NCBI GenBank assembly: GCA_945865395.1
Contig: CAMBDT010000002.1
Span: 1-41,237, forward strand
Source: Acidimicrobium ferrooxidans DSM 10331
Lineage (GTDB): Bacteria; Actinomycetota; Acidimicrobiia; Acidimicrobiales; Ilumatobacteraceae
Direction: 5' to 3'
Length of the DNA stretch: 41,237 bases
Shown here: positions 34,843 through 41,237 of the stretch, in pieces
Position numbering within the stretch: the stretch's first letter is position 1
Layout of the letters: each line of letters opens with the position of its first letter
Program-made: the position numbers and the translations under genes
Notes under the pieces: model-generated
Database searches by the model: none
Told to the model about the DNA's origin: nothing
Seen by the model: only the letters and a program-made list of their open reading frames with translations

Positions 34843-36944
34843 TTTCAGAATTTGCACATCCAAGCGAAAAAGATTTGAACCGGTTCGCAGCTTTGCTGGG
34901 CGATCGCATCACTAGAGACGAACCAATCGGCCCATATACGACGTATCGGGTTGGCGGGTCTGCATCGCTGTTCATGCGCGCAATGAGTGTCGACGATTTA
35001 CACGCCGCATCGCGAGCATTGGCAAAAGTAAGAATCCCAGTCTTAATGCTCGGTCGTGGCAGCAATATGTTGATCAGCAAGAGCGGCTTTCGCGGTTTGG
35101 CGATCGCATTAGGACCATTCGCCGAACAAATTAGTCTTCCGAGCACTTCTCAAGATCCAATTCTTTTGGTGGGCGCAATGGCGTCGTTACCAGTTGTAGC
35201 CCGTCAAAGTGTCGCTGCCGGTCTGCGCGGTTTCGAATGGGCAGTTGGCGTACCGGGTTCGATTGGTGGGGCCGTTCGAATGAACGCCGGTGGTCACGGC
35301 TCGGACATGATTGCGTCTTTGTTGAGTGTGCGACTGTTTCATCTTGACAGAGGTATTGAAGCCAATGTTTCGGCCGCAAATTTGGGTTTGCGATTTCGTG
35401 GTTCTGATTTGAACGATCAACACATTGTTGTTGCGGCGACTTTACGACTTTCATGGGGCGACAAAGTCGAAGGTGAATCGCGATTAGCCGAAATTGTTAA
35501 ATGGCGGCGCGAAAATCAGCCGGGTGGTCAAAATGCTGGTTCGGTTTTCGTCAACCCAGTTTCGGGTGCCGCGTCGGCCGGTGCCTTAATTGATGGTCTC
35601 GGTTTGCGCGGTTATCGCATCGGTACTGCTGTGGTTTCTGAAAAGCACGCGAATTTCATTCAAGCCGACGAAGACGGTGATGCCGACGATGTCGTCGAGT
35701 TGATGACATTCATTCGCCAACGCGTGACTGAGTCGCACGGCATAGATCTTCGCAGCGAAATTCGCTTGGTTGGTTTTTCGTCGGCTGTTTCTGACGAAGC
35801 AGGTGCGCTTCATCAAACTGAGACCTCGCGCAACACGCAACTTGAATCTGCATTTGGCTCGGCAAACAACACCGACTTGTCGATTCCGGTGCCATCTTTT
35901 GCCGAACAACTTTCAGATGAAGTCTTGGCAGAACTTAAAGATGCCTTTGAAGGTGACGCAACACCCACTGGCAATTTGCGAGTCGTGCAGCCGAATGACT
36001 TTGCAAAATCGCCTGACAAAATAAATGATGATTCTTCCGCAACGACGAACACTTCGCTAACACTCAAAACAAATAATGGCCGAATTGTCATCGTCGATGA
36101 AGATCTTCGATTACCTGTCGACTCTGACCATCCGATTGATGAGTTGACAAGTTCTGTCAATGTTGCTCCAACTTCTGACCCGAGCAACATCATTCGTGAT
36201 TCACGCCTCGAAGATCGACGCAAGGATGTCATCAGAAGTCTTGCGTCAAACCGCCGTAGGTTGTTGGTCGCCGCTGGTTCTGTGATTGGCGCGGTGGCTT
36301 TGGTGCTTATCGTTCTAGCGTCACCGATAATCGGCGTGCGCAAGATCGAAATTGAAGGCGCTAAATATGTCAGTGCTGACTTGTTGATCGCCGTAGAAAA
36401 GTCTTTGGACGGTAAATCAATTTTGACTGTCAATACGCGAGCCGCCGAGCGGCGACTTGAAGGAGACCCGTGGGTTGAGTCTGTGCGGATCAAATCATTC
36501 TTTCCGTCAAGACTTGTCATCGAGATTGTCGAGCGCAAGCCTGTGGCTTTCTATATCGGTGTAGATAACCGTTCGCGAGTCGTTGATCCGCAAGGTCGTG
36601 TTTTGGCTGTTGAAACTGGTCAACCAACTCAGTATCTGCAGATCACAGGGGTTGGGCCAAACCTCGCGCCGGGCGCAAGCGCCGGCACGGTATATAAAGC
36701 CGCGGCTCAACTCGCAGCGGGGTTGCCAGATGAATTGAGTGAGCGAGTCTTGAATGTCGGTGTGGGTGGCCCAAATCAATTAGTCATGACCCTGCGCACG
36801 GGTACCCTGATCAATTTTGGACCTCCGGTTGATCTGCAGAATAAGTTGATTTCGTTGCTCGTGTTGTTGCGGCGACAAGATGCGAAGCAAATAATCTCAA
36901 TCGACTTAACCGACCCACAAACACCAACTGTAAAGTCGAAGTAG
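34839..36944 (+). CDS. murB-ftsQ: MurB-FtsQ fusion: UDP-N-acetylenolpyruvoylglucosamine reductase (~1-315) + ~155-aa linker + TM + POTRA/FtsQ domain
   Basis: MurB: YTTYRVGGSASLFM, LMLGRGSNMLISKSGFRG, GLRGFEWAVGVPGSIGGAVRMNAGGHGSD, WRRENQPGGQNAGSVFVNP, LIDGLGLRGYRIGTAVVSEKHANFI. FtsQ: TM RRLLVAAGSVIGAVALVLIVLASPIIGVRKIEIEGAKYVSADLL, POTRA, FPSRLVIEIVERKPVAFYI, ISIDLTDPQTPTVK. Starts at TTG overlapping the murC TGA (TTGA). Confidence 0.93.
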   Translation: MISEFAHPSEKDLNRFAALLGDRITRDEPIGPYTTYRVGGSASLFMRAMSVDDLHAASRALAKVRIPVLMLGRGSNMLISKSGFRGLAIALGPFAEQISLPSTSQDPILLVGAMASLPVVARQSVAAGLRGFEWAVGVPGSIGGAVRMNAGGHGSDMIASLLSVRLFHLDRGIEANVSAANLGLRFRGSDLNDQHIVVAATLRLSWGDKVEGESRLAEIVKWRRENQPGGQNAGSVFVNPVSGAASAGALIDGLGLRGYRIGTAVVSEKHANFIQADEDGDADDVVELMTFIRQRVTESHGIDLRSEIRLVGFSSAVSDEAGALHQTETSRNTQLESAFGSANNTDLSIPVPSFAEQLSDEVLAELKDAFEGDATPTGNLRVVQPNDFAKSPDKINDDSSATTNTSLTLKTNNGRIVIVDEDLRLPVDSDHPIDELTSSVNVAPTSDPSNIIRDSRLEDRRKDVIRSLASNRRRLLVAAGSVIGAVALVLIVLASPIIGVRKIEIEGAKYVSADLLIAVEKSLDGKSILTVNTRAAERRLEGDPWVESVRIKSFFPSRLVIEIVERKPVAFYIGVDNRSRVVDPQGRVLAVETGQPTQYLQITGVGPNLAPGASAGTVYKAAAQLAAGLPDELSERVLNVGVGGPNQLVMTLRTGTLINFGPPVDLQNKLISLLVLLRRQDAKQIISIDLTDPQTPTVKSK

Positions 36945-37067
36945 AGACTTTCTCTCAACTCGTCTGAACGTCGAGGTGATGTTTGGTGCTGAGGTGTTGG
37001 TGTGGCAGAATATCTGCACTCACAACAAGTGAGCACAACAAGCGCAAGCAGCGGGGGTTAATCCTAA

Positions 37068-38186
37068 ATGGTCGGTCAACCACAAAATTATTTGGCAGTT
37101 ATCAAAGTCATCGGTGTCGGCGGTGGCGGTGTGAACGCCATCAATCGCATGATGGAGTCAGGCATGCGTGGCGTCGAATTCGTGGCGATCAATACCGACG
37201 CACAAGCACTTTTGTTGAGCGATGCGAGTGTCAAGATTGACATCGGTCGTGAATTAACCCGTGGTCTCGGCGCTGGTGCCGACCCAGAAGTTGGTCGCGA
37301 AGCCGCAGAACAACATCGCGATGAAATTCAAGAAGTAGTCGCAGGCGCCGACATGGTTTTCATTACTGCTGGTGAAGGTGGTGGCACAGGCACAGGTGCC
37401 GCACCGGTGATTGCTGAGATCGCCAAGGCCGAAGGTGCTTTGACGGTCGCGATTGTTACGCGACCGTTTGCATTTGAGGGTCGTCGTCGTTCGGTGCAGG
37501 CCGATGCAGGCATTGCTGCGCTTAAAGAAAAAGTAGACACGCTTGTCGTTATTCCAAACGAGCGATTGCTGGCAATTTCAACCGACAAGACGAGCATGCT
37601 GGATGCTTTCAAAAAAGCTGACGAAGTTTTGGTCCAAGGCGTTTCAGGCATCACAGGGTTGATCACCACACCGGGTTTGATTAATACAGACTTTGCTGAC
37701 GTCAAAACCGTGTTGGCAAATGCCGGCACTGCATTGATGGGTACTGGTGCTGCAAGCGGTGACAATCGAGCAGTCTTGGCTGCAAACGCCGCGATCAATT
37801 CGCCTTTGCTCGAGGCTTCGCTCGAGGGTGCACGAGGCATTGTCGTGAACATCACCGGACCATCAGATGTGGGCTTGTTTGAAGTGACCAACGCGATGGA
37901 GATCGTGCGAGGTGTGGCACATCAAGATGCAAACATCATTCATGGTTTGGTTATTGATGACGATGTCAACGATGAAGTTCGCGTGACGGTAGTAGCAGCA
38001 GGTTTCGAACGCTGGGACAGTGCGGCGCAACGCACCGCCACCCGCGGTGATGGTCGAAGCACAGCAACATCTGGCACGGTTCGCCCCGACTCGAAGGGCG
38101 GACGGTTGAAAGATTTGTTCGGCGGCACATCTGATCCACTAAGTGGTGCCGATGATGACGACGATCTTCCTTCATTTCTGAAATAA
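37068..38186 (+). CDS. ftsZ: Cell division protein FtsZ
   Basis: [57 protein letters not shown]-terminal peptide [11 protein letters not shown]. Confidence 0.98.
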   Translation: MVGQPQNYLAVIKVIGVGGGGVNAINRMMESGMRGVEFVAINTDAQALLLSDASVKIDIGRELTRGLGAGADPEVGREAAEQHRDEIQEVVAGADMVFITAGEGGGTGTGAAPVIAEIAKAEGALTVAIVTRPFAFEGRRRSVQADAGIAALKEKVDTLVVIPNERLLAISTDKTSMLDAFKKADEVLVQGVSGITGLITTPGLINTDFADVKTVLANAGTALMGTGAASGDNRAVLAANAAINSPLLEASLEGARGIVVNITGPSDVGLFEVTNAMEIVRGVAHQDANIIHGLVIDDDVNDEVRVTVVAAGFERWDSAAQRTATRGDGRSTATSGTVRPDSKGGRLKDLFGGTSDPLSGADDDDDLPSFLK

Positions 38187-38207
38187 AGTTTGCATGTCGG
38201 TGGCGAC

Positions 38208-38879
38208 ATGACGGCAGTTGATGCATCGCAAGTTGGGTTGCGCGTCGCGCAAATTCGTCAGCGCATAGTCGCGGCTGGCGGCAGCGAAGTAAAACTCATC
38301 GCCGTCACAAAGACTTTTGATGTCGCGGCGATAGTTGCGGCGTTTGATGCAGGTTGCGATGGTGTCGGTGAGAATTATGCCCAAGAGCTGATTGCCAAGG
38401 TGCGCGAACTGCCAATCACAAAGCGGTTGCCGGTGCACTTCATCGGTCGGCTACAAACCAACAAAGTTAAGTTGATCGCCGAGATGGTTGATGTTTGGCA
38501 AACCGTTGATCGCCCCGAGTTGATCAACGAAATCGCCAAGCGCTGCGTCAAACAAAACACGGATGTCAAGCCACAAATTCTGTTACAGGTCAACGCCACT
38601 GGTGAGTCTGAAAAGGGGGGTTGTTTACCAGGCGAAGTCGACAAACTTCTCGATCTCGCCACAACAAAGGGTCTCGACGTGTTAGGTCTAATGACAATCG
38701 GGCCCACGAATAACGAGCCACAACAAGCGCGCCTGGCGTTTCGAACTACGCGCAAACTTGCCGATAATTTCGGCCTAAAGCAATGCAGCATGGGCATGAC
38801 TGGTGATCTTGAAATTGCCATCGCCGAAGGCGCGACAATGATTCGTGTCGGCTCGGCACTTTTTGGGCCTCGCGACTAG
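38208..38879 (+). CDS. yggS: YggS-family PLP homeostasis protein
   Basis: LIAVTKTFDVAAIVAAFDAGCDGVGENYAQEL, HFIGRLQTNKVKLI, GLMTIGP, CSMGMTGDLEIAIAEGATMIRVGSALFG. ATG 38208 preferred over TTG 38190. Confidence 0.93.
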   Translation: MTAVDASQVGLRVAQIRQRIVAAGGSEVKLIAVTKTFDVAAIVAAFDAGCDGVGENYAQELIAKVRELPITKRLPVHFIGRLQTNKVKLIAEMVDVWQTVDRPELINEIAKRCVKQNTDVKPQILLQVNATGESEKGGCLPGEVDKLLDLATTKGLDVLGLMTIGPTNNEPQQARLAFRTTRKLADNFGLKQCSMGMTGDLEIAIAEGATMIRVGSALFGPRD

Positions 38880-38923
38880 TCAGAGTCCGTATTTAGAGCC
38901 GAATTCTGAACTATCCTTTAAAT

Positions 38924-39454
38924 ATGTCAATGTTTCGCCGAGCAATGGATTACTTGGGTTTGGGGCCAGACGAGGCCTATGACGATTACGACGAATCAGT
39001 TGCAGTTGAACGCGATCGTCGCATGCCGAGTCGCGGTCGTCAGCGAGCAGAAACTTACGACGAAAAAGATGCAGGTTACGACGATTACGACGATCGAGCG
39101 AATGTTGAGTCGCATTCAAGGGGCATGCGTACGCAACAGGCTCAACATGATTCAGGTGTGACTGTTCGACCAGTTGCGGGGCGTCGCACAGAAGCAGTTG
39201 CTCGTCCGGTGTTGCCGGCTAGTGACCCCGTCACGATTCGTCCGACAAGTTACGAAGATGCAAAAGATATTGCCGATCGCTTCAAAGAAGGCAACCCAGT
39301 GATCATCAATGTGCAATCAACCGACCCGAAGACAATGCGTCGAATCATCGATTTTGCGAGTGGTGTTTGCTACGCCAATAACGGCACCATGGAGAAAATG
39401 AGCAATGGTGTTTTTATGATGAAGCCTTTTGGCGCACGCATCACGCGCGGTTAG
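38924..39454 (+). CDS. sepF: Cell division protein SepF
   Basis: MSMFRRAMDYLGLGPDEAYDDYDE..., RPTSYEDAKDIADRFKEGNPVIINVQSTDPKTMRRIIDFASGVCYANNGTMEKMSNGVFMM. Confidence 0.95.
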   Translation: MSMFRRAMDYLGLGPDEAYDDYDESVAVERDRRMPSRGRQRAETYDEKDAGYDDYDDRANVESHSRGMRTQQAQHDSGVTVRPVAGRRTEAVARPVLPASDPVTIRPTSYEDAKDIADRFKEGNPVIINVQSTDPKTMRRIIDFASGVCYANNGTMEKMSNGVFMMKPFGARITRG

Positions 39455-39473
39455 CGCAGATTGGGTTTCACAA

Positions 39474-39725
39474 ATGACAGGCATTCTTTGCAGTCTCGTT
39501 CAGATATTTATCTACATGATCATTGTTCGCGTGGTCTTGTCATGGTTTCCATCTACTAGCGGCGGGGTAGTCGCGCAAGTTTCGTACTTCGTTGGCAGAT
39601 TCACCGAACCAGTTCTTGAATGGGTTCGCCGAATCATGCCGCGCACGGGCGCTCTCGATTTATCACCGCTAATCGTCTTGTTATTTTTACAGATCGTTGT
39701 GCAGCGCATGATTCTGAAGTGTTAA
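39474..39725 (+). CDS. YggT family membrane protein
   Basis: ILCSLVQIFIYMIIVRVVLSWFPSTSGGVVAQVSYFVGRFTEPVLEWVRRIMPRTGALDLSPLIVLLFLQIV; ATG 39474 within the longer ORF. Confidence 0.9.
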   Translation: MTGILCSLVQIFIYMIIVRVVLSWFPSTSGGVVAQVSYFVGRFTEPVLEWVRRIMPRTGALDLSPLIVLLFLQIVVQRMILKC

Positions 39726-39732
39726 ATAACTC

Positions 39733-41237
39733 GTGTCTTACCCGCAGGTAGAACCACAGCCAAACTTTCCATCGCTTGAGAATCAAGTTCTCGAATATTG
39801 GAAGACCGACGAGACTTTCGCTGCTTCGATAGAAATGCGCGACGCCGGAAAGAACGGCGAAAATGAGTACGTTTTTTACGACGGTCCACCATTTGCCAAT
39901 GGCTTGCCCCACTATGGTCACTTGCTCACTGGTTTCGTCAAAGATGCGGTGCCCCGTTATCGAACGATGCGCGGTCAAAGAGTCGAGCGTCGATTCGGTT
40001 GGGACTGTCATGGTCTACCGGCCGAAGCCGAAGCCGAGCGTCAACTCGGCATCTCTGGTCGCCAAGCCGTAACTGATTTTGGCATCGACAAATTCAACGA
40101 CTATTGCCGCACCTCGGTGTTGCAATACACAAGCGACTGGGAGCGCTATGTAACTCGTCAAGCGCGATGGGTTGATTTTGAAAATGATTACAAGACGCTT
40201 GACACGCCATACATGGAGAGCGTGATGTGGGCATTTAAAACTCTCTGGGACAAGGGTTTGATTTATGAAGGTTTCAGAGTCTTGCCATATTCATGGGCAC
40301 TTGAAACTCCGCTTTCGAACACCGAAACACGAATGGATGATGCATACAAGCAGGTTCAAGACCCGGCGCTGACCGTTGGTTTTGAACTCTCGTCGGGTGA
40401 ACTTTTGTTGGCATGGACAACCACCCCTTGGACTCTGCCGTCAAACTTGGCATTGGCAGTCGCACCTGATGTCGATTATGTCGTGATCGAGCACGGCGGT
40501 CGCAAACTGATTATCGCTGCCGAGAGACTGTCGGCTTACGAGCGAGAATTCGCCGAACCAAAAATCATTGAGACAATTTCTGGTTCGCAGTTAGTTGGTC
40601 GCACATACAAACCGTTGTTTAATTATTTTGCCGATCAACCAGGTGCGTTTCGGGTGATCGCCGGTGATTTCGTCACAACTGAAGATGGTACGGGCGTCGT
40701 GCACTTGGCACCTGGTTTTGGCGAAGACGACCAGCGAGTTTGTCAAGATGCGGGCATCGAATTAGTTGTGCCCGTCGACTCTCGTGGACGTTTCACCAGT
40801 GAGGTTTCTGATTTTGAAGGACAGTTAGTTTTCGACGCCAATCCGGCGATTATTCGAGTGCTCAAAGAACGCGGTGTCGTGTTTCGACACGAGACCTATG
40901 ATCACGCCTACCCCCATTGTTGGCGCACCGGAAAACCACTGATTTATAAAGCAGTTGGCTCATGGTTCGTCAAGGTCACGGCAATTCGCGATCGCATGGT
41001 CGAGCTCAACGAGCAGGTTCGCTGGGTGCCAGACCATCTGCAGCACGGAAGTTTCGGCAAGTGGCTCGAGAATGCGCGCGACTGGACGATTAGTCGCAAT
41101 CGATTCTGGGGTTCGCCAATACCGGTGTGGCGAAGTGACGACCCAAATTATCCACGCATCGATGTTTACGGCAGTCTCGAAGAATTGCGCCGTGATTTCG
41201 GTGTCGATATTCAAGAATTGCATCGACCGACTATTGA
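39733..41237 (+). CDS. ileS: Isoleucyl-tRNA synthetase, partial (runs off the right edge)
   Basis: Translation open from GTG 39733 to the window end: [18 protein letters not shown]..., [47 protein letters not shown]. Absent from the ORF track because the stop lies outside. Confidence 0.95.
   Translation, partial: MSYPQVEPQPNFPSLENQVLEYWKTDETFAASIEMRDAGKNGENEYVFYDGPPFANGLPHYGHLLTGFVKDAVPRYRTMRGQRVERRFGWDCHGLPAEAEAERQLGISGRQAVTDFGIDKFNDYCRTSVLQYTSDWERYVTRQARWVDFENDYKTLDTPYMESVMWAFKTLWDKGLIYEGFRVLPYSWALETPLSNTETRMDDAYKQVQDPALTVGFELSSGELLLAWTTTPWTLPSNLALAVAPDVDYVVIEHGGRKLIIAAERLSAYEREFAEPKIIETISGSQLVGRTYKPLFNYFADQPGAFRVIAGDFVTTEDGTGVVHLAPGFGEDDQRVCQDAGIELVVPVDSRGRFTSEVSDFEGQLVFDANPAIIRVLKERGVVFRHETYDHAYPHCWRTGKPLIYKAVGSWFVKVTAIRDRMVELNEQVRWVPDHLQHGSFGKWLENARDWTISRNRFWGSPIPVWRSDDPNYPRIDVYGSLEELRRDFGVDIQELHRPTI

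Noticed and set aside
35813-36538. 241-aa antisense ORF opposite the MurB-FtsQ linker
   Set aside because: Low-complexity Ser/Thr/Arg-rich translation with no motif; complementary-strand shadow of a well-supported coding frame.
32305-36944. Assembly or frameshift artefact creating both fusions
   Set aside because: Frameshifts usually break ORFs; both junctions are continuous, with sensible linkers and complete motifs on both sides. Read-level verification is still advised.
37328-37891. 187-aa antisense ORF opposite ftsZ
   Set aside because: FtsZ on the plus strand is unambiguous; the antisense translation is low-complexity Ala/Ser/Pro/Thr.
1-41237. Mobile elements, prophage, CRISPR, defence system, tRNA/rRNA genes
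   Set aside because: Scanned by eye; no transposase/integrase-like ORF, no spaced direct-repeat array, and no convincing tRNA T-loop/acceptor combination found.

Overview
The window is chromosomal core sequence from an actinobacterium. WhiB, DUF3040, a SepF/YggT-type dcw tail and PimB-like genes support this; an Acidimicrobiia-like lineage is inference. I see no mobile element, CRISPR array, tRNA or rRNA. The left part (1-5764, minus strand) is a probable operon glpD > AGPS-like FAD oxidase > FGGY kinase > two ferritin-like genes, divergent from a Fur-family regulator. Then come rubrerythrin, a GlpC/HdrD-like Fe-S protein, DUF3501, WhiB, trpD, thrB, a small Cys-rich protein, a queG-like gene, a PimB-like GT4, an SRPBCC protein, a ROK kinase, a convergent glpK and IMPase, dinB, DUF3040, a second ROK kinase, an acyl-CoA dehydrogenase, an HNH nuclease and a LplA-like protein. 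The right part (22.9-41.2 kb) is a compact division/cell-wall (dcw) cluster: mraZ, rsmH, ftsL, ftsI, murE, mraY, murD, ftsW, murG-murC, murB-ftsQ, ftsZ, yggS, sepF, yggT, ileS (partial). The most striking observations are: (1) an uninterrupted 845-aa MurG-MurC fusion directly followed by an uninterrupted 701-aa MurB-FtsQ fusion, which would tether a cytoplasmic peptidoglycan-precursor enzyme to a divisome membrane protein; (2) an mraZ promoter (TTGACA-N17-TATAGT) embedded in five exactly 10-nt-phased GTGG repeats, consistent with MraZ autoregulation; (3) a large structured RNA, with a 26-bp pairing, filling the mraZ-rsmH gap ahead of an rsmH start that lacks a visible Shine-Dalgarno. All calls come from reading motifs by eye. 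No searches or folding programs were run.
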